From Echinostoma caproni (Eukaryota > Platyhelminthes > Trematoda > Plagiorchiida > Echinostomatidae): DNA of 28,310 nucleotides. Below the pieces are notes generated by a model that made no database searches, had not been told where the DNA came from, and worked only from the letters and a program-made list of their open reading frames with translations. This document shows positions 1-8,075 of this stretch, in pieces (the first letter of the stretch is position 1; every line of letters begins with the position of its first letter). The stretch is taken from NCBI GenBank assembly GCA_900618425.1, contig UZAN01039635.1, positions 1 to 28,310 on the forward strand, given 5' to 3'. Both the position numbers and the translations under genes were made by a program.

Positions 1-45
1 CATTAGCACGACGAATTCATCATATGAATGTTACATTTTGTTTAG
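1..45. repeat. Possible fragment of the hammerhead-bearing palindromic repeat
   Basis: The first bases contain the block GCACGACGAATTC followed by an AT-rich stretch. The same block, preceded by a CATT in both places, occurs at the outer end of the right arm of the palindromic element (about 8010-8040). About 20 positions align with one or two mismatches, so this may be the end of another copy whose remainder lies left of the window. The match is short and could be coincidence. Confidence 0.3.
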
Positions 46-2365
46 TAAAGTCTTCTGCCTCATACAGTGCGAGGATCCCCGGATTAGCACAAACAGATAT
101 TTTCAAATCTCATCCCAATATGTTTTCTCTTGGCCCAGTTAAACATTTACAATACTTTTATTTTCCACTTATTCGAAGTATAGAAATACTGAAACGGGAC
201 TAATGTTATATGTGACAATGATCTTGCATGAAATGAGTTACGGCGGTTGTAGAGAGCCGGGTGGGTGTCGGAAAACACAAACAGTATTATGCTTAGCATT
301 TCGCGTGCATTGATGCGTTATCTCTATGATTATGGCCTGAATAAACAGTTTTGTGTGAAAGAGACCGGAAATTAAATAAACTGTCGGTTTATCAGGTTGA
401 GTATTCCAGTTATCCGCTCCTTTGCAGTGTCGTACAATCGTTTCGGAGAAGGCAAATTTCATGAATACAATTTCCACGCAGATGTTCCTGTGTAATTTGT
501 GCTAAACTGTTTCACTAGTCTCACGGAACGAAGGAGTACGATCCCAGTGAGAATTTTAGTTTTGATTAAACTGTCTCCTAAACAGTCGAATGATTGAACA
601 ATGGATATTAGAATCAAAGAGAAAGGATGTCTCCGATAGTTTGTGTTCAGCGTAAAATTGAACAGAAAACAATGCACGTGACATAACTGATGTCTGATAC
701 GATCTGATTTGGGCATTGTCCGCCATAACGCACATTTCCTGACCGATCCTCTGCTTATTCCATAAAATCCTCTTCTGTTGTCTTCTAGTGTACTTTGCCG
801 TGAGCAAACATCGTCGGTTGGACAGAACGTTTGCAACGGGACTAACGAGACACCAAAATGGAACAGACCTGAACTAATGTAATCAACCAAAATAGGTTTG
901 ATCGATCGAGTGTATTCATATATCCGTCAAGCCTATTTATCATTTCTGATCACGTGCATTTCAAATGATGTTGATCTGCCTCACTAAGATTATTTGATAT
1001 TACTGCCTGACTTCACAGCAACTGAGCACAATTTCAAAAGGGGAGAGTATCTGACGAGCCATGCAATAGATCTTACCAGTCAGGTTATCTGTTTATGGAC
1101 ACACTGGTTCTCTGAAAGTAACTCTTCTTATCACAGAATTCAAAGTGATCGGAAATCGGAATTATTTTATAAGCTGTCTCGATAGTCTGCTTTAAAGCTG
1201 ATCTGCAATCTGAGCACCGTGCCAGGTGTTTCTTTTTATGTTCTTACGACGCGTTGACTGAGAATGCTAACGGTGTCGGAATTTCGATAAGAGTAGCAGA
1301 GACGCGAATGGTATGCAGGTACCCCGAAACTAAGTGAGTCAGATCATCCAATTGGGCACATCTAACGGGTGTTACCATTCAGCGGTCCCTATCAAGCTTC
1401 GTGAATTTCAGTTCACAATAAAATGTATCCTGTTTGTAAGGTTGAAGTAGCTATGCACCAATTCATTTTCTTGTATTTCATCCAAAGAACCGGTTTCTGT
1501 GTTCTCCGACGGGTTAGTGTAGCCTAGCTAACCGAAATTGAATTGACATGTATTAATCTACTCCTAACTTCGTTACAGGGTTTCTTCCGGTATCCAATCC
1601 ATTTATGACTCAATTTTAGCTCTTCCCGCATCAAATGTCATATTACACGGTTTGGCTATCTTATGTGAACTGATGTTTATCTCACATTATCACATTTGGA
1701 TTTTTCGTTATCACTAGGTGTCGTCCATCACGCCATGGTTTGAAACGACGTTTTGTGACCTACCTGAAGGTGTTTGTACCTTCAAAGTCATTGGGAGACC
1801 TGAGCCTATATCCATCATGGCGAGGATGTCACCAGTCCGTGGATCATTGGTGTCATCACAATTGCCAGTTAACGTCCCCTAATAAAATCTCGGGATGTCG
1901 ATCAAGTCCGTGAGGGTGAGCGTGAAAATTTGCCTTTTTATTTCATGTTTTGGTGAAAACGAAACAAAATTTAACGGAATTTATTAATTTGTTTTTTTAT
2001 TTGGGTGCCATATGCATTGATAAATTAATGATGATCCTGCATGGGAGCACTGGGGTGATAGATAAAAGTAGGAGAGGAGTGTCTTGCTTATAACGTAGGG
2101 TGCATTTTGACCACGACTTGTGAACGGTCTAATTCATCGACCTACCAAGAAATTGCTTAAAAGGCAAGTGCTAGGAGTAGTTCACTAATGAGGACAATAA
2201 AAACGATAAGTATGTGTTTGACTGAATAAACCGAGGATGGTGGGTGCGTAGGAAGGGTAGAAAATTTACTTATTGCCTTCAAATGTGTTCGATGGGCTGT
2301 TTGTGCGTTTTTAAGCCATCCCCAAATGAGGGAAAACTAACAACACGTGCAGTCACGTGACTTAC
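46..2365. other. Non-coding stretch downstream of the receptor TM7 exon
   Basis: This is about 2.3 kb of AT-rich sequence. On the minus strand it follows the TM7 mini-exon, so it should be intron and possibly the C-terminal exon and 3' UTR of the receptor. I could not identify the tail exon with confidence; candidates are discussed in the findings. Two minus-strand frames overlap at 459-890 (143 codons and 105 codons), neither resembling a family I know. A stretch at 1714-1935 on the minus strand reads as a broken coding-like relic. A segment at about 1593-1660 resembles one at about 11048-11140 and is probably an unnamed dispersed repeat. Confidence 0.5.
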
Positions 2366-2407
2366 CTCTTTGTTCAAGAAGCACAAGAGTAAAGAGACCA
2401 GAAAGCC
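2366..2407 (-). CDS. Class B GPCR, 42-nt mini-exon encoding most of TM7
   Basis: This minus-strand exon is exactly 14 codons in phase 0: GFLVSLLLCFLNKE. It is bounded by a strong acceptor (a run of pyrimidines ending in TTTTCAG) and a consensus donor GTAAGT. Secretin-family receptors carry a TM7 motif of the form FQGF-hydrophobic-YCFLN-x-E-V, and the piece after FQ is commonly encoded by a separate 42-nt exon, as here. The preceding exon at 9173-9332 ends in codons for S-F-Q, so the spliced junction reads ESFQ-GFLVSLLLCFLN, which is the family motif. The family Val after the Glu would come from the next exon, which I could not locate. If the intron were retained, translation would continue about 30 codons to a stop at 2279-2281. 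The membrane helix ends in N-K-E at the cytoplasmic face. Confidence 0.88.
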
Positions 2408-3776
2408 CTGAAAAGAAAAAAAGGAACACATTGTCTTTTTCAGATGATGAATGTGCAATCTAGAAACGTGGAACCTCATCAGTGTGACGTCTTTTGCATA
2501 CGAAACTCCAAAGATATTCCTGTGTATTAATCAACAAAATAGACCTAGAGTTTTCCTGCCATTACTTTACCTTCAGAATGTCATGAATGAATGGTAGCAC
2601 AGCATCGTTGACCACAAGGTAGTTGCGAACCGTTACCTGGTACTTCACAGAATAGGAAATCTTTCACAACGTTCGTTCCAGTCATGAACTTTGGATTAAG
2701 TATTTCAAGTGTTTGGGGAATGCAAATTGATTGCTATCGTTGTGTGACTTTGAGCTGGAATATCCTCTATGAACCTTATAGGCACTTCCATTAAACCATT
2801 TTTGATTAACCTGGTGTGAAATTGTGTCCAAGTTTCGTATTGTTCATGATATTTCTAGTCCTTTGTGCTGTCCAGCTGTACGATGATGGTACCATTCATG
2901 CAAGTAGCAACTAGCAGCTAACTGGTCTCAACAAAAAACGCGAGGTGGTTCTCGCTTCTATTTGTCGGAGGATTATCGCGCCTTGTCAGTGAAACCAGAT
3001 AGTCCCAACGATTGCTGAAAACCATGTTCGAACATGCCATTTGTCGGACAAGTTTTCGAGAATAAGGTAACTAACCTATGTCACCAACGTGATGGAATAG
3101 GATAGAAAACGGAGAGCGAAGCCCAATAGCCATTCCATGAAATATCGCGAGATGGTTATTATAAATAGCAATTCAAATTTATTTTAATGAATTCGTTCCA
3201 AACAACTGCCATCATTTTAGTTACAAAGTGAATCATAATGATACCAGCTCAGTTCGATGTTTGCATTGGTGTACTTTGGAATGGGGCGCAAGTTTCCACA
3301 CTTTCTTAATGCTTTTAGGTTTTCAGGATTGAAATTCAAGCTATTTATATCCCATAAAAACATCCAGTGCATGACGATGTGGAGATTCCGACACCATTTC
3401 CTTGATTTTCCTTGTTATATTCATTGGTTTTGAACGATTGATTGGTTGATAGATTAGTTAAAAAGCTGAGTGCATCGTTTTGCTCTTGTTTCATCTGGAT
3501 GGTAATTACTTGATAATGAAATTCTCAAACGTGGTTGTATTTACTGTGGGTTTTGAACATTACTCGCTTTCTGTTTCCTAAATTGTCCATAAGGCCAATA
3601 TCACCATTGTACAGCGTAATACAGTGAAGCGAATGTCACTGATCGCTGCCAAAATCATAATGTATACAAGAAAAGTGAGAATGTGCAAGGAGGAGGGAGA
3701 CTGGGCTTAATTTTAGGGGCGATAAAAGAAAGCGAACCTCTATGTTCAACGCACAGAGTACACAGCCAAACTGTGC
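2408..3776. other. Intron sequence of the receptor gene, no gene seen
   Basis: This is the 3' part of the 6.8-kb intron between the TM6-TM7 exon and the TM7 mini-exon on the minus strand. I see no open frame, RNA gene or clear repeat here. The part nearest 3776 may include the 3' untranslated end of the RTE element, but no simple-repeat tail marks its boundary. Confidence 0.5.
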
Positions 3777-4480
3777 TTACATACAATTTCTAGCATTCTG
3801 GCCAGATAAGACGTGACAACATTGCTGTCGGTTCGCAGCCATGGCCTTCAGTGTTTCCAACCATGCGGTTTCGGAGTCTTTTGGACCCCAATCCGGAAGA
3901 AGAGAGACACCTACTCTTCCTAATCGCTCTGTGCAGTTATTTATGCCTCATCGCCACGTCATCTGCTGGCCTCTACGTGGCTTTCTCCAGCCTGTAACAG
4001 CCACTGCAAACAAGGCACGCTGCGGTAGGCTATCGTCGGACTTACGCAAAACGTGTCCTAACTAACGGAGTCTACTGCACTGGATTCGATGAGATAATGA
4101 GTTCGTGTTTGATGTATTCCCAAACACCAGATGACTTACTTTTAGGTTTCTAACCCGCTCATTCCATCCCACCTGCGCTCGAATATGTGAGCATCGACTG
4201 TCTAACACGACGGGTGTCTTCTACACGAAAAATCAGGGTCTCAACCGTACAGCGGAACTGATCGTACGGTGGCGCAGTATACGAGACTATTCGACTTTAG
4301 TGACTCGTCACATCGCCACCACAGGTGTTTCAGTTCTGTGTACTTTGCTGGAGCCTTGGAGATGCGGGCGGTTATCTCCTTTGATGCACTACCGTCGTTG
4401 GTCACGCAGCTACCTAAGTAGGAGAAGCAGTCAACGTCAGCTATTTTCTGACCGTCTAGTTTCAGGATAGAACTCGCGAA
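3777..4480 (-). pseudogene. RTE C-terminal region after the polymerase
   Basis: On the minus strand this segment carries the conserved C-terminal region that trematode RTE proteins have after the reverse transcriptase. Matches are spread over shifted frames: RVEDTRR, then GWNERVRN, then SRLR-stop-LGHVLR, LPQRALFAV, GWRKPRRGQQMTW and LLPDWGPKDSETAWLETLK. The open plus-strand frame at 3841-4065 is only the complement of this. At least two frameshifts and two stops are present. The last stop (3777-3779) is taken as the end of the coding region. Confidence 0.85.
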
Positions 4481-5300
4481 ACCCAGTCTTTAAGCATCAA
4501 TTTGCACTTTCAAGGTGCAACGCACATGCAGAACGAAGCGACAGATCTTGCCAATCTGTCAAGTGCTCTTTGTGCATCTTCCATACATTCGAACAAACAA
4601 ACGATGTCGGCAGCGTACTCCAAACTACACAACTTTTCTCTAGCTGCCCATTCAACACCTACATTTTCGAGACCACTAAGTGCATTCCCCAGTATTCTGT
4701 CTATGAAGACATTGAACTGGAATGGCGAAAGCGGGCACCCTTAACGAACAGGGCTGCTAGTTAGAACGGCTTATTCAGCTCATCGTATACCCTTACGCTA
4801 CCATAGGTATGCGAGTAGAGTAAACTCAGTATGTTCACATGCTTCTGAGACATTCCTTTGCAAAGGAGTGAACCCATAAGGGATTCACCATAAACTGAAT
4901 TGAAGGCTTCCTTTAGGTCAACGAACACGACAATCATTGGTCGACTGTACCTATGGCGTAACCCGAGGCCCACTGTTATTGCAGATTGTTTCACTAACTG
5001 TGGTTCGCCGACCTGCAGTATTGAGTATCAGTTGGAACAGTATTTGAATTTTCCCAGCTGCTACTTCCATTTCACTAACTATTGTTACCCATCAATTGTC
5101 ACGGTCTTTCTGGAGGCTCCTCGTGATTTGGTTTTGTAGAGGCCACCTAACCCTGCCTTCATCCAGGGTGGTTGGGATTAGCTGCTTTTTCTCCATAAAG
5201 GCGACTAAGTCATCAGATATCCAATGCTTCGGGCGGGCTACTGCTTCGGATACACAAGCAACGTTCGCTGCGGAGTGCACTGATCGGCTAATCTGATCCC
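4480..5300 (-). pseudogene. RTE linker and reverse transcriptase, internally deleted
   Basis: The linker reads RPKHWISDDLVAFMEKK and, in another frame, EMEVAAGK and GRRTTVSETICNN. It then passes, around 4960-4975, straight into RHRYSRPMIVVFVDLKEAF, which is polymerase motif A. In intact relatives some 200 or more residues (fingers and the first palm motifs) separate these two parts, so I infer a deletion of roughly 0.6-0.8 kb. Motif A keeps its catalytic Asp (FVD) but AFD has become AFN. After a frameshift the motif that is normally RQGCPLSP reads R-stop-GCPLSP. The catalytic YADD box is YAAD (codons 4606-4617), losing one metal-binding Asp. The reading ends in a stop just after CVAP. Confidence 0.88.
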
Positions 5301-5448
5301 GTTATTCATTCACACTACCACGCTGCAGCGAGTTCAGCTCTTGCCTTATTTCTGATTCAAAACGGGCACGAACGGCTGGGTCAGAAAATCGATGATCTAC
5401 CAATCGAGTTTGGTGGGTTCTTTCGCTACCATTGAGATGGAGAGTGAA

Positions 5449-6443
5449 CTACGTAAAATCTAACGCATGATCAGATTCAACGCAGGTGGCCCAACAGGAT
5501 CTGCAGTTTTGTACTGATCCACGCCCAAGGTAGCTTACTGTTACGTGGTTGATTTGGGTTAGCGTGCCAGTTGGATTTGAGCGCCACGTTGCTGTCCGTT
5601 GAGGGCTGTGTCGGAAATTAGTGCTGAATAGGAACAGATGATGATCTGCGCAAAACTGAGGTAGTCGATCGCCATTATCTGTTCGCTGGCAGGGCAGAGC
5701 ACAAAAGCCGCCTAGGAAAGCTTCCGATAAGCTCAATTTTCCAACTTGAGCGCTACAATCACCTCAGAGAACGACTATATCGGAGTTTCGGCTCAAACGA
5801 ATGAGTTCGGTGACTTTATCATAAAACTGGTCGTTTGTGCATCAGAACAACAGTTGATCAGTACGTACAGTAAAATGACGAATAAACACCCTTTAGTGTT
5901 GCTTCCCTTTCAGACGCTGATAGACCTTTGGAGCCGCAATGTATATAAGCGACTGTTGATAGGGATCCAGTCGAGTAGTGCGGCTTCAGTTGTATTATTC
6001 AATATAATGCCCACACCACTATGACCTACTAAACGGGATACATCATCATCTGACGTGCGGAGGAAGAACCTCGAAGACAGCCCCGGTGCACTTAAGTAGC
6101 GTATAGTACTGGGAACCTGGTTTGAAGTGTCCGACGCGCAGCAGACATCCATTCCCGAAGAGTCCATTGTACGTACCAGACATGCTTGATGACCTACTTG
6201 CATCAGAGTCCTCACGCTGAAGGCCCCCAGATTCAGTGGCTGACAAGCCTTCAGAATCTGCAATCTATCTTGTGGTAAACTACTTACGGGGAGACTTGGC
6301 AACGAAATTCGGCGAATGACGAGTAAGTTGTCTAAGGGAATGTTACGGGTTGGAAGGAGTAAAGAGAGAGGGTTGGGTACGGATGACCAAAAGTTAAACA
6401 AAGGTTGGGATGTCTGAGAAGTAGCCCACTTATCACTACCCAT
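5449..6443 (-). pseudogene. RTE endonuclease domain, inactivated
   Basis: This is the endonuclease-exonuclease-phosphatase domain that nicks target DNA in RTE elements. The N-terminal part is open from about 6443 to 5910 and carries GAFSVRTL, where the family has Asn in place of the Ser (codon 6216-6218). It also has CCASDTS, where the catalytic Glu of the SET motif is Asp (codon 6129-6131). The motif LLDWIPINSRL is well kept. After an in-frame stop the match resumes with CLFVIL. A frameshift then leads to GDCSAQ, where the family has GDFNAQ, so the catalytic Asn is lost. The C-terminal part (5736-5449) keeps RTDNGDRL, TATW and the final SDHA. The Asp of the TQID motif has become Asn (TQIN). 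Several essential positions are changed, so the enzyme would be inactive. Confidence 0.88.
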
Positions 6444-6954
6444 CCCGCTCGATGCAATGCGAAGCCTGGTACTGATTAGTGTGCGCGACGACGGATGCAG
6501 TAAGGAATTATTTTTTGATTGTGCATGCATTTGATTTTGATGGAGGGGTACTGCAAGGGTGTCCAGCCACTAAGCAGGATAATGATTTTGTTTCTCGTTC
6601 ACAGGAGTGCACAAGCCATCACACCACGTCAGGATGCAATCTCGGCTTGATGAATAAAGCCAATATACCACCGCACTAATCATCTGCCAGTTTCGGAACT
6701 AGAGCTTTGTGCTCTACAACGAGTCCTCTACACGAATCACGAGTACACTAATTCGGGGATCAATATGGATGCCGCATTTAATTAGGTGTGTATGAGGGAG
6801 GCGAAGAATTTATTCACGAATTCATAAGTCGAATTTCGGAAGTCTCACAGTTGATGAAACCTTTTGGATTCCGTGGTTCATGGTACGCTTGAGCCTTGGA
6901 ATACGATCAGTAAAATATTAATTGACGGTTACGTGAAAGCAATTTTCGTTTCAA
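6444..6954. other. Intron sequence, no gene seen
   Basis: About 0.5 kb lies between the 5' end of the RTE relic and the old copy of the hammerhead repeat. The RTE frame stays open to 6530, but the extra residues do not resemble the element, so its true 5' end may lie in here. Nothing else is recognisable. Confidence 0.4.
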
Positions 6955-7185
6955 ACTAGTGATCCACTCCAATTTCTTTCACAAAGAATTGTGAATTTCG
7001 CCGTGCCTTGGGTCTCATCGAAATTGCGAATCCATCTACCTAATACGGAATTGAAGCCGATAACTCACAAGTAGAACATGGATATGCTACCTACCAAGTC
7101 AACGGGAAGCTGATCGGAGCGCTTTTTCTGTTCACTTAAACACCATAGAGCACAACCCATTTATGTGGCTATTGTTCTCGTATGT
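6955..7185. repeat. Old, diverged copy of the hammerhead-bearing repeat
   Basis: This segment aligns, at roughly 70-75 per cent identity by eye, with the left arm and core of the palindromic element at 7675-8063. Shared blocks include TGGGTCTCATC, TTGCGAATCCATC, a GCTACC about 60 bases on, and the GAGCACAACCCAT / AAGCACAGCCCAT pair. The minus-strand ribozyme equivalent is destroyed: CTGATGA reads TCGATGA and one strand of stem II is altered, although a GAAA remains. No second inverted arm is visible. It therefore represents an older insertion of the same or a sister family. Confidence 0.65.
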
Positions 7186-7662
7186 ACTTACTTTGCTAAA
7201 AATTAATTACTTTTCTTTTACGGGGACCACAGCTCCGCGCATTAGGGTACACCATAGTACTCCGTGTTCTTGCATCGGTCTCTGCTGCGTTACTTAGCCT
7301 TTTCGAAGGCTGGCATAATCCTGCAATCAAAAGTTCCCTAAGTCAGTGACTGGCGAGAAAATAGTAATTGTTCGTTTGATACCAATCGCATCAATCCCTC
7401 CTCGATGCCATCAAACAAGTTATTTACCAATTTCCCCCGAGACAATCCAGGCTTCTTGCTGGTGAATGTGGGTATGCGCAAAGTCACTTCTTCCCGTTGA
7501 TACACCCTATCGATCAATGAAGAAAGCCGTACGGACCTTAGTATTTTGTCTAACTTGAATTGGAGAGCGCGAAATAACATTAGGGTTTCTAAATGCAGGT
7601 ATCTAAATTCTCCAGCAAAACATTGAATCCCCATTCCGCTGACGTTTGCTCTTACCGCTAAC
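7186..7662. other. Intron sequence between two repeat copies, no gene seen
   Basis: About 0.5 kb holds a 110-codon minus-strand open frame (7338-7670). I do not recognise any family in it and see no initiating context or splice sites that would support it. I regard it as chance. Confidence 0.4.
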
Positions 7663-7674
7663 TGTAACATCTAT
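7663..7674. repeat. Left target-site duplication (12 bp)
   Basis: TGTAACATCTAT is identical to 8064-8075 and directly abuts the palindromic element. Flanking bases outside the two copies differ, as expected for a duplication made at insertion. Confidence 0.8.
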
Positions 7675-7729
7675 TTTAAATGGGAATTCAGCGTGTATAT
7701 GACAAATGAAGCATGAACTGAGAAGCTAG

Positions 7730-7783
7730 GGATAACTGGACAGCTGTTTCGACCTTGTTGGGTCTCATCAACAGTGCGAATCC
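7730..7783 (-). ncRNA. Hammerhead ribozyme, minus-strand copy, core damaged
   Basis: Read on the minus strand this has the same layout as the plus-strand copy. Stem I is GCACTG, stem II is GACC-CAACAA-GGTC, followed by GAAA, a 2-bp stem III (AC/GT) with loop AGCT, and cleavage-site GTC. The first core base is T, so the core reads TTGATGA where CTGATGA is required (position 7771). C3 pairs with G8 in the catalytic fold, so this copy should be inactive or very weak. Stem I pairs over four bases, with an extra GGA/TCC block beyond a bulge. The cleavage position would be at 7739. Confidence 0.78.
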
Positions 7784-7934
7784 ATCGACCCAACTGGGGA
7801 TGGAACCGGGGATTTCATGGGCAGAACGCAAGCAAGCTACCCAATATGCCACCGAGCAGCTAAACAAGCCGTTTTGCATTTTCTGTCTGCACGATAAAGC
7901 ACAGCCCATGTTTTCGAGCTTGTTGCGGGTCAAT

Positions 7935-7988
7935 GGATTCGCACTGCTGATGAGACCCAAACAGGTCGAAACAGCTGTCCAATGCTCC
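7935..7988 (+). ncRNA. Minimal type I hammerhead ribozyme, catalytic core intact
   Basis: Self-cleaving RNA motif. Core CTGATGA lies at 7947-7953. Stem II is GACC (7954-7957) with GGTC (7964-7967) closed by loop CAAACA. GAAA follows at 7968-7971. Stem III is only 2 bp, A7971-T7978 and C7972-G7977, around the loop AGCT. The cleavage triplet is GTC with the cut after C7979. Stem I pairs 7941-7946 (GCACTG) with 7980-7985 (CAATGC) with one C-A mismatch. GGA/TCC (7935-7937 with 7986-7988) extends it across a 3-nt bulge, where a tertiary contact with loop II is usual. Every conserved core base (C3, G5, A6, G8, A9, G12, A13, A14) is present. Such 2-bp stem III hammerheads are typical of retroelement copies and often act as tandem or dimeric RNAs. 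Confidence 0.85.
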
Positions 7989-8063
7989 CTAACTTTTTAG
8001 TTCACGCTTCATTCGCACGACGAATTCTCATTTGAAATTTAATCAAATCCTTCATTACTCACA

Positions 8064-8075
8064 TGTAACATCTAT
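8064..8075. repeat. Right target-site duplication (12 bp)
   Basis: TGTAACATCTAT is identical to 7663-7674. The copy lies about 30 bp outside the end of the right inverted arm. The element therefore has an asymmetric AT-rich tail between 8034 and 8063. Confidence 0.8.

Larger units (their letters stand above)
3777..6443 (-). mobile_element. Dead RTE-type non-LTR retrotransposon, internally deleted
   Basis: Read on the minus strand, broken frames follow the order of an RTE element. An apurinic-type endonuclease comes first (about 6443 to 5449), then a linker (about 5280-4990), part of a reverse transcriptase (about 4975-4500), and the conserved C-terminal region (about 4480-3780). The family signatures visible include GAFSVRTL, SDHALDFT, RPKHWISD, FVDLKEAFNSV, PLSPFQFN, YAADIV, RVEDTRR and GWRKPRRGQQ. 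Multiple frameshifts and stops break the frame, and catalytic residues are changed in both domains. The stretch normally lying between the linker and polymerase motif A is missing. It sits inside a receptor intron on the same strand and cannot move by itself. The 5' limit is approximate; the 3' limit is the last in-frame stop (3777-3779). Confidence 0.9.
7675..8063. mobile_element. Palindromic non-autonomous element with two hammerhead ribozymes
   Basis: Two inverted arms of about 110 bp (about 7678-7794 and 7925-8033) surround a unique core of about 130 bp. The arms share blocks such as GGACAGCTGTTTCGACC, TGGGTCTCATCA and CAGTGCGAATCCAT. The whole is bracketed by a perfect 12-bp direct repeat TGTAACATCTAT at 7663-7674 and 8064-8075, which looks like a target-site duplication. 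No protein is encoded; the open frames across it mirror each other because of the symmetry. Each arm carries a hammerhead ribozyme on opposite strands. Penelope-like retroelements are known to carry minimal hammerheads in their pseudo-LTRs and to make target duplications of roughly this length, so a Penelope-derived or retrozyme-like origin is my inference. A classical cut-and-paste transposon is less likely with a 12-bp duplication and ribozymes. Confidence 0.85.

Noticed and set aside
459..890. 143-codon minus-strand frame as a gene
   Set aside because: No recognisable domain. A second frame over the same bases is also open, and neither has a good start or a proven splice site. One of them is kept only as a candidate receptor tail.
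2455..2485. Additional hammerhead on the minus strand (CTGATGAG at about 2473-2480)
   Set aside because: The CTGATGA core is present, but no paired stem II followed by GAAA lies downstream.
3841..4065. Plus-strand open frame as a gene
   Set aside because: It is the complement of the RTE C-terminal region read on the minus strand.
7688..8000. Mirror-image open frames of 81-90 codons on both strands
   Set aside because: Their protein ends resemble each other only because the DNA is a palindrome. The element is non-coding and carries ribozymes.
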